Origin: Carallia brachiata
Taxonomy: Eukaryota; Streptophyta; Magnoliopsida; Malpighiales; Rhizophoraceae
DNA length: 64,000 nucleotides
Direction of reading: 5' to 3'
Assembly (NCBI GenBank): GCA_021464245.1
Contig: JADCRB010000040.1
Location: 9,813,534 to 9,877,533, forward strand
Shown here piece by piece: positions 22,993 through 34,479 of this stretch. How positions within the stretch are numbered: the stretch's first letter is position 1; each line of letters begins with the position of its first letter. The translations under genes and the position numbers were made by a program. The notes beneath the pieces were generated by a model. That model worked only from the letters and a program-made list of their open reading frames with translations, was not told the origin of the DNA and ran no database searches.

Positions 22993-23196
22993 GGGTACTT
23001 AGCTATATATTGCTCTCCTTGAGGGCGCCTTTAGGTGTTTGGTTTGATTGTGTGTTATAGAAGAGAGAAGAGGCTGCACTCTTTCAGTGTTATTGATCAA
23101 AAAGAAAAGGGCGCAGACAGAGCAAAGTCTGCACGTACCTACGATGATGTTTTTATTGCGTGGGCGATGCAAACAAGCCCCAATTAACGTTGGAGC

Positions 23197-23205
23197 TTTA
23201 TAGGA
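23197..23205 (-). promoter_or_regulatory. Candidate TATA box of the UGT gene
   Basis: Reads CCTATAAAG on the minus strand, 205 bp before the ATG. A start about 30 bp downstream would give a leader of roughly 175 nt. The nearer ATATATAG at 23003-23010 is too close to the ATG to serve. Confidence 0.4.
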
Positions 23206-23400
23206 TGGGAAAAGGTTAGGAGTCCCACATATTTTGACTTGAAAAAGTGTTTTGTAATAAATTTTTTAATTTTAAATATTAATAATCATAATAAGAAATT
23301 TTAAGAAATTTGAGAATTTTTATTTTGACTTTTTATTTTAAATGAATATAATTTACTTATAATCTTATATCGTATAATAAGTAGAATTCACTCGAATAAA

Positions 23401-23480
23401 AAAAATTAAAAAAATATTTAAATGATATTAAATTATAAGTTAATTTTACTCATTACAAAAATAAAATTAATAAGTACTTA
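23401..23480 (+). repeat. Dispersed AT-rich repeat, copy 2
   Basis: Aligns to 1-82, with substitutions mainly C/G to A/T in this copy, as expected of an older or methylated copy. Confidence 0.6.
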
Positions 23481-24231
23481 AAATTTTATTATTTTATCTT
23501 TTATTATATAAATATCTATATTGTTACTTAAAATTATAAATTTAAAATTTATTGTATTATGACAGATTAAAATTTCTGTCTCTAAAAACCATGCTCTTAT
23601 AAGATCGAGAACACGGATGGACACGTCGTTTCGCCATCAGGATAATGCTAAACAAATTGACTCACATGCCACAACTGACGGCCCTCCTCTTTGGCTTACT
23701 TACCTGCCGTTGGCTGAGCTGCCGTTGGTTGCTACCATCAAGTCCAAAACTTGAATCTGTCGGATTTTGTCTTGCTCTAGAAATACGAAGGAAATGGTGG
23801 TTATTTGACGGCTCTTCTACTCTTCAAAACTGAAATCTCCCCTTCGAAACTAATTGAAAAAGGGGGTCATTATGACCAGATGAATTTGATCCAAATAACA
23901 TCTAAATGTCAGATAATTATATAACAATAAGCATATTTTATATAACCATAATTAAAAAATATGAATCGATAAAAAATAATTATATTTTTATATTATTTTT
24001 TATTATTACAATTGTACAAAATATATTTATTATTGTATAAAATATAAATCTGAATATTATTTGGCCATCTTCTTGTATGACCATGCACTTTTTCCCTTAA
24101 AAAAATATTGCGCAAAACGATCCAAGCTTGGTGTGAATGCTACATGTTAATTTACCTCTCGCAAATGCTCCGAAATGTTTAAATTTTATCAAACAAATTG
24201 TAAGCCCCTCTTCCTCAGACTTAACTTGTAG

Positions 24232-24232
24232 C

Positions 24233-24275
<43 letters not shown>

Positions 24276-24285
24276 GTGTGTGTGT
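24232..24285. repeat. Compound microsatellite (CT)n(AT)n(GT)n
   Basis: About twelve CT units, ten AT units and five GT units in direct succession. Confidence 0.95.
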
Positions 24286-25889
24286 AAAAAAGATTAGTAC
24301 TTTACAGACTTATCAGAAAAAATTGTATAAGTCTAATTTGTTAGATAAATCAAATTATTTATATTGAACATCAAATGAAATAGTTCGAAACTCAACAGAA
24401 CTTACGTGCCGAATGTCGTCATAAGAATTTGAACTCGTTATCTCTTGTAGTAAAGAATTCCCTTGCCACTTGGTTTGGTGGTTAAAAATATATATCAGGA
24501 TGAGAACAAGATAAGATTAGAAAGGGATGTAGCGCTTATGCCTTATCAAAATATCATAAGAATCTCGTTCTTTTCAACTTTTTTTTGTCCTTGCACTCCC
24601 ATTTGTAGGAATGTCTAAAATAGAATAAACATCTTGTTCTTTTAATTGCTTTTTCATATATCAAAATTAAAACTTACATTGTGCGAGGATTTGAGAATTG
24701 TGATCTAACTTGGGTTGCGGAATGGACATTATGGATGGCCTTGTAGTATCATTCTATTTTTGTCGATTTAGAATTTGCTAGTGTTGTGCCCCAGGTGATT
24801 TTTTTTCTTTATTTTTTTTGTGCCCTAGGTGATGTTACTTTTCAGTGTATTCTCAATCATATGTTTCATTTTTATGAGGAGCAGGACTAAAACAGACCCC
24901 TTTTTTTTTTCAGGATGACGCCTCTCTATCGAGCACGAAAAAAGGGGACAATGTAAAAAGGGTCAAAAATAAAGTTATCGAGACAATGCTACTTTTTGCA
25001 GTTCCTTTTTTCCCGCATTATTTTCTATGGTTTATGACTTAATGTCCCATCACAAAAGAATTACATATAAGAAAACAAATTTTGAACAGAAAAATTTATT
25101 TTAAGGGAAAAATTAAGAGAGCATAGAAAAGAGTTATAGGCAAAAGAAAATTTTCTTTTACCAAAAAATTAAATTTTTTGAAAAGAAAATTCAATTAAAA
25201 TTTAAGATAATGCTAAGTAAATATTTTAAGATTTAGTTCTGAAAAAAATAAATTTTTAATTAATTTTTAAAAACCAAACTCATTTCTATAACTATTTTTT
25301 ATGTTCTCCTAATGAGACTTTTGTTTTAAATATATAAAAACGTGCTACAAAATTCAAACATGCTACACTAAATCGCGGCAAACATTCCTAGCAAAATTAC
25401 ACATCATAATCATCTTAAAACTGAAAGATATTCAGCACCTAAAATAATAAATCAGGTTACCACCCATTACACTAACAGCTCAAGGATCATAGTGACAATC
25501 GGAAGAACACCAGTAGTTCCAAAATCAGCAATCATAATTCAACATCAGGACTTCAGTTCCTCACTTTCACCTAATCAAAACATAACGGGCCAATTCCGTC
25601 CAAGTATAAATCCTTCAAGATTACCCCACCAAACATATGTCCAAATAAGGGGAAAAAAAATTGTCACTCAAATGTGTATTGGTGGTCCAAGAAGAATTAA
25701 TTCGTCAAATCAATTCACATCGAGTTAGGAATAATTCCCTCTCTCAAGACCTTTTCTAAACTCCAATTCGGCATAGTGGAGAATGTTTTCTGTATTCCAA
25801 TATGTTTGTGCGTATCTGTGCTGTGTATCTATTCATGATTCTGCACAATTGGTCTTAGAAACTACAATGGAGGAAAAAACTTTTTGTAT

Positions 25890-26690
25890 GGGAAGAACAA
25901 ATTCTTTCTTCTTTAATGATGGATCTTGTTGGTGTAGTTCTAACTATTGGACGTCAAGAGAAAATGATCTAGACTCATAACTCCAATGGTAATTTTACTG
26001 TCAAATCCCTTCGAACACCAATCGAATTGAGCAAATGGAATGAGAAGGACGCACATTTTCAGAATATTTGGTTGGGTATTGCTTCTCCAAAGGGTGAAAT
26101 ATTTTTTTGGCTTACTCTTCAGAACACAATTATGACAAAGGATTTCCTCTTCTTTAGGGGTGTGGCTTCTATTGAAAATAATTCTTGTCCTCTTTGCAAC
26201 TCTTGTCCACAAACAATGGCTCACTTGTTGATTCATTGTCAATTCGTATAGAACCTATGGAATTACTTCATTCACAGGTGTGGTATAGTATGTTCTCTTC
26301 CATACTCAATTCTATACTTACATGTTGGGTGGAGGTCCTTGGTGAAAGGTAATAAGGAAGCAAAAAGTTTGATTTGTTTTGTTTGTTGCCATTGCTTGGA
26401 CAATTTGGTGGGAGAGGAACAAAGTTGTATTTTGTGAAATTGTGCCAAATTAGGAAACTTTGATAGATGTTGTTTTAGGTCGGGGGAGATTTTGGAATAG
26501 CGCTACCTCTACTGATTTACCTAACATTGAGCAAAAGTGTGTTGCTTAATATCTAAGAACTTAGATTTGATTACTTGATATGAGGTTCTATTTTATTCTT
26601 TTATTTTCAAAAGGAGCTTCTTAATTTGCTCCTTTATTGTAATCTTTTCCTAGTTCTCTAATATAATTACATATGATTCAAAAAATATAT
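25890..26690 (+). mobile_element. 3' fragment of an L1-type LINE
   Basis: The end of an L1 ORF2: a zinc-binding RT-associated domain (THNSNGNFTVKS, then IWLGIASPKGEIFFW, then CPLCN and THL-type AHLLIHC) at about 25970-26251. A stop follows at 26249-26251, then decayed sequence and an A-rich tail near 26682. One frame change near 25975 joins an upstream piece with ENDLDS. Target duplications not found. A separate insertion from the large LINE at 40-54 kb, in the opposite orientation. Confidence 0.75.
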
Positions 26691-27626
26691 ATATATTTGT
26701 GTCATAACACGTTAATTCTTAGACATATCAAATCAAAGATGAACAGTAATGTGACACATTGCATCTTTTTTTTTTTATAATTTTTCACAATGAAGGTTTA
26801 AAGTCTAACATGGAGCCATTACGACTCAAATCTTGAATCTTTTGTGTCCTATCTATTACTTGTCATTGGATCTCATATGCTTGAACTGTAAGCATTAATT
26901 AAAGAGGGAAATCATTGGAGTGTAGTCTAATGGCTACGATTACTGCATCCATTGAACACATTTGAATCGCATTACTACTATTACGAAAAAAAAAACAATT
27001 ATAAATAGAAACTTAATTTTCTTTTTGTAGCATTTGATATTACATGCAAAATATTTTATATTACACACATAACATTTTGGACGATATAAAAAATTTTATA
27101 TGAATATTATATTGTATAAAATAGTTTTCATGCAAAACATCTATGATATTAATAACAAGTTGTGTAAAATATTATTTATAGTATAATATTTTATTCATGT
27201 AGTATAAAACTTATTGTATTTGTGCTCGAGAAAGATATCTCTAAATTTAGAACTGGCGAGATAAATTAGTTTTGTATTTGATTGAATTGCCAATTTTGAT
27301 GTTCTACAAATAGTTATAGCAGGCAGATCTACATCCACGCGCCTAGAAAAGTGACCCACTAAGGCCTAAGATGAAACAATAATGGTAGTTTGGGTACTTC
27401 TTTTGAATTCTTATTTGTCTTTAATTCATGTAAGTACAAAGTCAAGATTTGAAACCAAAAATTGAAGAGAGACATGTTCATCTACTAAGGACTAATTTGC
27501 CTAATTAAGCGCCACAATTTTCCTCATTAATATAAAGTACCACAGATGAGAATCTTCTGTTATTAAGTAATGAATTTGTTTTCACAACGAGTGTTTTGAT
27601 TGACAGGTTCCAAAAATCAATTATGG
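26691..27626. other. Intergenic DNA
   Basis: AT-rich, with one SINE-like piece at 26915-26995. No coding sequence seen. Confidence 0.5.
26915..26995 (+). mobile_element. SINE-like fragment
   Basis: Box A-like TGTAGTCTAATGGCTACGAT and box B-like CATTTGAATCGCAT about 30 bp apart, followed by an A run at 26989-26997. The spacing and order fit a tRNA-derived SINE. Target duplication not identified. Confidence 0.4.
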
Positions 27627-29505
27627 TATACAACAACAATAATAAAGCCTCAATCTCAAATTGATTGGAGTCGACTATGTAAATATGTTCTCGTTATTTC
27701 GTTCTATCACATAATAAGTCATCTTTAAGACTTAATTGTTCTAAATCCTTTTAATTATCGACTCTCAAGTTAACTTAGGTCTACCTCTCTCTCTCCTCAC
27801 TCTATCTACTTAAGTCGTATCACTCTTTTTAAGGGAGCACTTGTTAGTCTACGTTGGACATGTCTAAACCAATGCAAACGTTGCTTCCTTAATTTCTCGT
27901 TGATAAGTGCTACACGTACTATGATACGAATATCTTCATTCCTAATCCAATCCTTCTTAGAGTGCCCACTCATCTATCTAAGCATTCACATCTCTGTAAC
28001 ACTTGTTTTCTGTGCATATTGTTCTTTCACTACCCAACACTCGTTATTATAGAGCATCGTTGGACGAATCATCGTATGATAGAATTTACCCTTCAATTTA
28101 AGAAGAATTTGGTGATAACACAGCAACCCAGATGGACATCTCCAATTCATCCATTCCGCCCTCGTATTATGAAGCACATCTTCCTCTATATTGTCATCCT
28201 TTTGAATAATAGAACCTAAATAGCAAAATTGGTCGCAACGAAGGACATTCACCCCACATAGGCGAATGTTCTGCTCTATTATACTCTTAACGTTGTAATG
28301 CATATGCTCGATTTTTGTATGACTTAACCTAAAATCTTTAAATTTTGGAGTGTCCCTCCAAATTTCTAACTCGTGGTCTAACCCCCTGCATCTCATTTAT
28401 AAGTACGATATTATCTGCAAATAACATACAACATGATATGTTATCTTGCATATGACTCGTTAAGATCTGTGAAAAACACAATTAGAAATGGACTTAAAGT
28501 TGATCCTTGGTGCAAGCCAACTATGATGAGGAAGCTTGTAAATTCACCTCCAATTATCCTCACAGAGTCATAGCTCCTTCATACGTATACTTCACTAAGT
28601 TACTAAATAGTGTGAGGACCTTCTTCTTACTCTTCGCCCACCAAATCACTTACCTAAGGACTCGATTGTAGGCTTTCTCTAAATCAATAAAAACCTTGTG
28701 TAGATCTCGCTTCCTTTCTCAATAATTTTTCATCAATCTTCTAAGGAGAAAGATAGTTTTAGTAGTTGATGTACCTAGTATAAACCTGAATTAATTGTTG
28801 GAGATCAAGACAATCTTGTGTAATCGTTGCTCTCTACTCCTTTCCCAAAGCTTCATAATATGACTCATTAGTTTTTTACCTCGATAGTTAGAGCACTCCT
28901 GGATCTCTCCCTTGTTTTTAAATATTGGGACCAGTGTGCTCATTCTCAACTCATTAGGATGATATTCTCTAGAGGATCACAAAAGTCTTCAAAATTATCT
29001 TGACTATTCTTTTTAAAGCGTTTGTCAAAGTATATTCTCCACCTCTATTTAATCTCATCCTCTCTTACTAGGGCCTTCTGTGCATCATCTTTAATACGTC
29101 TGAGTTAGGTAAGGTCTCGACTCTTCCTTTCCTTAGTACAGGCTAGCCTATAAATTACGTTCTCTCCTTTGATACTGTCAAGCTTGCTATATAAAGCATT
29201 ATATGCATCTTTTTCTGCTAACTTGTATCTTTCATACGCATTATTATCCTAACACTTATATTTTAATGGTCTCTTGGACCTCCTGAATCAACCACCAAGT
29301 TTCCTTTGCTTGTGGGTCATGTCATTTGACCACTCTTAATGTCTATGCCACCACTTTGCATAAGCAGTTCGCTATACCTAGTGACATGGTATTGATGTCC
29401 ACTTCTTCCAACATCCTAGTTTGGAAGGCCAACTTTTTCTATGGTTTTTGTAGGTTCCACCACTTAGTCCTAATCCACTTCTGCTAATTTGCCAACTCTT
29501 TCATA
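27627..29505 (-). mobile_element. 5'-truncated RTE-clade LINE
   Basis: The minus strand encodes a decayed plant RTE reverse transcriptase. In order from the right: TSTTKTIFLLRRLMKN and FIDLEKAYNRV (about 28770-28660), VGLHQGSTLSPFL (about 28530-28490), the polymerase motif FADN in place of FADD (28410-28421), then CDQFCYLGSIIQKDDNIEED, WMNWRCPSG, LKLKGKFYHTMIRPTMLY and CWVVK (28250-28000). The 3' end at 27627 has a TTATTGTTGTTG tail, characteristic of plant RTE elements. The endonuclease domain is missing or unrecognisable. Many stops and frame changes. The loss of the second catalytic Asp and the truncation make it inactive. Confidence 0.85.
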
Positions 29506-30200
29506 CGTTTTTTTTTTTTTTTTTTGTAAATTGTTGCTGGCCATGAACTGATTGCTTGGTTTTTAACTGGATCTTAGATCCATTTTTCTTCAAGTTCATG
29601 CTAATTGTTCATTTAGAACTGGGACTAAGGTTGAAACGTTTTTCTTGTTTATACAGATTGGGCCTCCTCACTATCGTAGATTACAACAATCTTGCCAATG
29701 CAATGCGCTCGACAATATAAAAAAGATGCACCTCTCTGCCACAAGTACTGACCTTCTCTCCAAAGCAGTGTGTTTTCATCATCTTCACCCCAATTATATT
29801 TGGGTTTATTTCTTTCTTAGTTTTTGGAAGATTTTTTTTTGGTTGTTAAGAAAATTGGGTAAGAAAAAATTGGAATTGAGATGGGTTAAAATTTGGTAGA
29901 AGTTGAAAGAGATGGGGCATTGTAGGAAAAATTCAGCTGGATTAGATGATTACTGAATCTGTTATCTGTTAGTATGAAATAGAATGGTCTAATTTTGTGC
30001 ATAATGCTGAGTTGATAAACAAGGATTTGATTTTTTATTTAGTCTTTTGACTTTGATTGCAGAATTATCTCCATTGAAATAAAAACAAGTTCACAAAGCA
30101 AAGCAAGTGAAGCGAGAATTACAAAGAGAACTTGTTTTGATTTCACAAAAAAACCTTATTTGACAAAGTAAAATAGTCTACTGGTGAATTTTCACTACAG
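29506..30200. other. Spacer between RTE element and SEN54 fragment
   Basis: Starts with an 18-base T run (29507-29524), then sequence that may be intron of the SEN54 fragment. An exon-like block at 29656-29770 lies between an ATACAG acceptor and AGCAG, but I cannot assign it. Confidence 0.4.
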
Positions 30201-30597
30201 GTATTTGGCTAAACTCGGGGCTTTGGTTCTCGTGGATGATGATGATGTGTTTCTTTCGTTGAAAGATATGTATGGAAAGATTGCAAAGGAGAAAAGTAGA
30301 TGCTATTGGGAACTTTTCATTGTTTATAGGCACCTGAAATCTCTTGGTTACATTGTTTGGCATCATGGTGTGCCTTGGAGTATGAAAGGTGCTAAAGGCA
30401 GCTCTACATCTGATTCCTTGCAAGGCACTTTAGAAATAGAGGGGTTGATGCACAGTGATTTAAAAGACACAACTTTATTTGAAAAAATGGTCAATAATTT
30501 GCACATTCATGAGTAGAGGCTAGATTTTGATGTTTACCTTCCAAACTACAAATTTAGGAAGTCCTCACCTGCTGATCCAACTTTATTTGAAAATAAG
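30201..30597 (+). pseudogene. SEN54: Fragment of tRNA-splicing endonuclease subunit SEN54
   Basis: One exon of the plant SEN54 homologue, the structural subunit of the nuclear tRNA intron endonuclease. An acceptor (CACTACAG, ending 30200) and donor (AATAAG|GTATCT at 30598) bound it. Recognisable: YLAKLGALVLVDDDDV, LSLKDMYGKIA, CYWELFIVYRHLKSLGYIV, HGVPWSMKGAK, and after a premature TAG at 30513-30515, LDFDVYLPNYKFRKSS. Family members usually have Gly-Arg before HGVPW; here it is Trp-His. The splice-site context shows duplication at the DNA level rather than from processed mRNA. No other SEN54 exon was recognised in the window, so this is a displaced fragment. Confidence 0.8.
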
Positions 30598-33500
30598 GTA
30601 TCTATCTCCATTGTACATGATGTCTCTATTATTTTTCAGTTCTCTTTGTAGTGCCTTAAAAATGCTATGTCTTGTATACTATGCCTTTTGGAAATAGAAA
30701 ATCATATAGTACGCCTTGGAGTTGGAATTATTGGTTGTGCATGTGTAAGATTTTTATTAATTACGGTTAAGGATGGGGCGGGAACGGAGATCTCCAATCT
30801 CTACCAGAGAATGGAACGGGGTCAAAATTTCATCCTGCTGAGGACAATAATGAGGTTTAAAAGCGAGGACGGGAATTGCGGAGGCCATCCTTGCCATCTC
30901 TATTTATTTGTGATATAAGACTTTTGTCTGTCACTTAATAAATAGAGATTTATGTTGTAATATTAGATCTAGATTCATTAAATAATATAGTCGGATGTGG
31001 AGAGGTCCATTCGAATCCAAGATGGAAGTCTCAACAATACTAAAATGGTCAGTCCTAACAATACTCAGATAGTAAGAGTACTCTTTACGAAAATGGTTAA
31101 ATGAAAGCGTCAATAAATGATTATAATCTTTACCTATAAGTATGATGATTAAAATACTTATGATTGTTTTGTTGTTGTAAAAAAAAAAAAAAAAAACCGT
31201 GGCCAGCATCAGAGAAGAGTTCGTTTATAGAAATTGGGTGCTGTGAGCAAGTGCTGTGAAAGGCACTCGGTTCACTCACTGGAGCAAACGGATCCGGGCA
31301 TTGGAGATTCTTGCAGCATATCTGAATGTGTTCGTGTCTACACTTTCTTTACTGTGAGCCATCAAAAAAGGAGGGAAGGATTATTACGCGACGTAAATGT
31401 TTGTTTACCTTTTCTGTTTTAACAGAGTTAATATAAACAATAATATCAAAAAAAAAAAAAGAGTTAATATAAACAATAAATAAGAAAATAATATTCATGA
31501 CAGCACCTAATTAATAAAATCATACACATATTGTTATGCATTATAATAATGCAAAATGTGAATTGATGGAGAGAGAAAAAAAACTTATTAATAAACTTAT
31601 TGTTGTTAAAACTTGTTAATTTAAGCGTTAAGTCTTGCAAAAATAAAAATTGTAATTAAAATAAAATTAACTTATAAAATATACATATCAAAATAAATAT
31701 TAATTCATGTGTCTATAATTGTGCTGATTTTTTTGGAATATATAACCCGTATTATAACCACCTAAGAATAACTGTCATGAGAGCTGCGGATGCCCAGATA
31801 GAGTGCAGCGATACGGGACCAACTCAGAAAAATAATTTCAAACATTCCCTTTAATTTGTTGCCAAATGGCATTTTTAAATTTTTAAAAAAAAGAGGTCGA
31901 GCCATATCAAATTGGACGGCGTTGGACTGGACTGAAATCAACGGTTGAATTGGAATCAGAATTGACTCAAAATCTCTAATCAACCGAACAATAATTTAAC
32001 TGTCACTTCATCCGAGGAATAGTTTGGTTAGTGTTTAATCCTTCATTCTAACCGAAACTGTTTGTTCGCAATCGAAGTTAGAACTCACCAGAAAACGAGC
32101 AGTTTTAATTTAGAGGTGCCTCGTAATTTGTTGTGGTGTTACTTACGCCTCGAACTCTTGACCTCAAGCATGGTAAATACATGGTTCCTCGTAATTTGGT
32201 TGTTGCACAACAGTACCAATAAAATTCACATTTAATCCTGCACATGGAATGCAGTACAGCCAGCTGGGGAAAGAGACAAACCATGATATATCAGCAAACA
32301 ACTATGAGTAGCAGTAAATTAAATGTCCTGAGTGAATATCGATAAACAATTGCGTTTATGTTAATGGTCGGTTTCCAGTTTTCCAGAAGAACATTCACGC
32401 ACAGATTGCCGTATAAATCAATTGTAATATAAATTTTCATGATCGTGGATTAACAATATGCTGCTAATCGATTGATAATCAATCCTTTAAACTAGAAACT
32501 TGAAAATTAATAGAAGAAACAATTAGGCATACAGAAAATTGGGCTGTCAACAATTAAGGCAATAAGTTGGTCGAGCAATGCCGTTTCAAATTTTTCTTCC
32601 AATTAAGACAACACCAAACTTGATCTAATTTTTCTTCTAATAACTTGAATCATTTTTCCTACCCTATTCCTTTACCTGTAAATCTGTAATAATATAATCA
32701 TTCCAAGTGCTGGATATAGAAAATGAAACAGGCAATTCGTTGACTCAATCAAGTAGCCACCAAGCTTTTGACATTCGAGAAGGTCATGGTATCAAATCTT
32801 ACTACCTCCTCTATTCTCTATCTTCAAATAAGATGAGATGTAAAGCGCCACAGTCACTGCTCAAAGGATCTAGATAATGCCCCTTCTTAATTAATAATTA
32901 AAAATAAGCACATCAACACTTCTCAACGATAAAATTATAATATATTTTACTTTCAACTTTTTAATAGTCAATTAATACATGTCACGTATGAGTGATTATA
33001 AAAGAAAAAGTAAAAGTCACTATCACTAGTAAAATCTTTAAAAACTATATGTCTTCAAAACGAGGCAAAGATACCTCAATAATGTCCTCTAGAAGTATAT
33101 ATACATTAACTCAACCAATTAGTGAAACAATGTTTTCCAAAACAAAAAAAAAAAAAAAAACAAAAAAAAGGCTTAATTAGGGGGAATGCCACATATGGGG
33201 AGAAGACGCGGCTCCTTAGTTAAACTAGAGGGATGGTTTTGCCTTGGGGATCAGCCCTCATTTTAGGAGGAGAAAAATGCATTATTTGAATGCCAAAATA
33301 CTAAGACTTATAGTTGGGGTTCAATATTTAAGACTGGTGATCAGCTATCTCAATTTCATCCAAATTTAGTTCCGTTCAGCTCAAAGTGTACATATTTTTT
33401 TAATATGAAGAATTTGATTTTGAACTCGAAGAGGACTCCAATTCGTTCTTTAAATCAAACTCACTCACTGCCTGCTGAGTTAATTAAGGGCGTAAAAATA

Positions 33501-33929
33501 GATTAATTAAAAATGCAAGGTGCCGTTGCAGGAGACTGACTTCAGGTTGCCCACGTGACAAGCAGGAAAACTCACCGATATACTACAATGACGATTTGAT
33601 ATGCGAATTCAAAAGTTTAATTTAAACCATCAATGTAAAGCAATTTCCATTTGGGTTAAGTTAAATTTTTAATCCTGGTAAATATATCAATAAAACAAAT
33701 AAACTTTCCAAACGCCATTCACGTAAACCAATTTGCATTTCCAAATTTGGTTTAATTTTTATAAACTGATTTAAAAGTTCGGTTAAAATTTTCCGAAAAT
33801 GTGGAAATTGGAAGAAATATATTTTCGTCATTTTGAGCCAACCTTGTTTTCTAAGTTAGTAAAGTACCGGACACTTTTTACGTCATAATTAAATACATGA
33901 AGACATATCCAATGTTGAAGCAAGAAGCA
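30598..33929. other. Intergenic DNA
   Basis: AT-rich without recognised genes. Holds an 18-base A run (31178-31195), a poly(A)-only insertion scar (31424-31479), and a GC-richer stretch with GGATGGGGCGGGAACGGAG at 30772-30790 of the sort seen in hAT-related repeats. An open frame at 31234-31422 has no known domain. Confidence 0.5.
31424..31479 (+). mobile_element. Poly(A)-only retrotransposition scar
   Basis: A perfect 20-bp direct repeat, AGAGTTAATATAAACAATAA, at 31424-31443 and 31460-31479 flanks only TATC and about 13 A. This is what target-primed reverse transcription leaves if it aborts after copying the tail. Slippage is unlikely given the non-repetitive 20-mer. Confidence 0.65.
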
Positions 33930-34330
33930 ACATCAGTATGAACAGTCTTTTTGCTTCTAACCAATTTATGGCAGCTCTCTGCTTCTCCTTAACATTAAGC
34001 CTTCTACCATTCCACCAGAGCACTTAAATTCAACACCAATGTCCTCATCCTCCGCAGGACCTTCAGGGGGCCCGGTAATTTCACCATTTTCGGCCCAACC
34101 AGTTTTCTCCTCAAAATACATAAAGCATTAGCTTCTCTATTATATCTTACTTGTCTCCTTTGCAAACTAAACCCAAAACTCTAGGCTTCCTCCCAAGTTA
34201 GCTCAGCATCTGTTCTACAAGAATAATGGGCAATTGAAGGGAGGTTTTGGACACCACCAACTGCTTTGCATTGGAGGTTACAATGCCCAGTATTAATATC
34301 AGTTGGCTCCCGTTCTTTAAAAATCAAACT
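33930..34330 (-). mobile_element. Possible L1 LINE remnant
   Basis: On the minus strand, a VLWWNGRRLNVKEKQRA-like stretch near 34020-33970 resembles the start of an L1 endonuclease. It is preceded by GPPEGPAEDEDIG, which resembles the end of ORF1. Several stops. Weak by eye. Confidence 0.3.
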
Positions 34331-34479
34331 AAATCGAGGTTGAACATTTGCTCAATTGGTTGAGGGGGTTGTCTCTCAACCAGTAAATGTGGGGTTCAAA
34401 TCCTACTAAATTTCACTTCCTCCTCTCTAAATGTCTACTAGGGCTCCTTATAGACAAAAAAAAAAAATTAAACTAGACC
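34321..34479 (+). mobile_element. tRNA-derived SINE
   Basis: Box A-like TTGCTCAATTGGTTGAGG (34349-34366) and box B GGTTCAAATCC (34393-34403), then a C/T-rich body and a 12-base A tail (34456-34467). Flanks AAATCAAACTAAATC and AAATTAAACTAGACC look like a mutated 15-bp target duplication. Confidence 0.7.

Larger units (their letters stand above)
22993..25889. other. UGT upstream region and intergenic DNA
   Basis: 5' flank of the UGT gene, then AT-rich sequence. Contains the dispersed repeat copy at 23401-23480 and a compound microsatellite at 24232-24285. Open frames at 23645-23833 and 25492-25728 have no recognisable domain. Confidence 0.55.

Noticed and set aside
22637..23002. Plus-strand ORF of 121 codons overlapping the UGT gene
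   Set aside because: Exact antisense of the intact UGT N-terminal region; its Ser/Arg-rich product is a shadow of that codon usage.
31178..31195. A run as the tail of a processed SEN54 copy
   Set aside because: The SEN54 fragment keeps splice-site context, and about 580 bp of unrelated sequence separates it from the A run.
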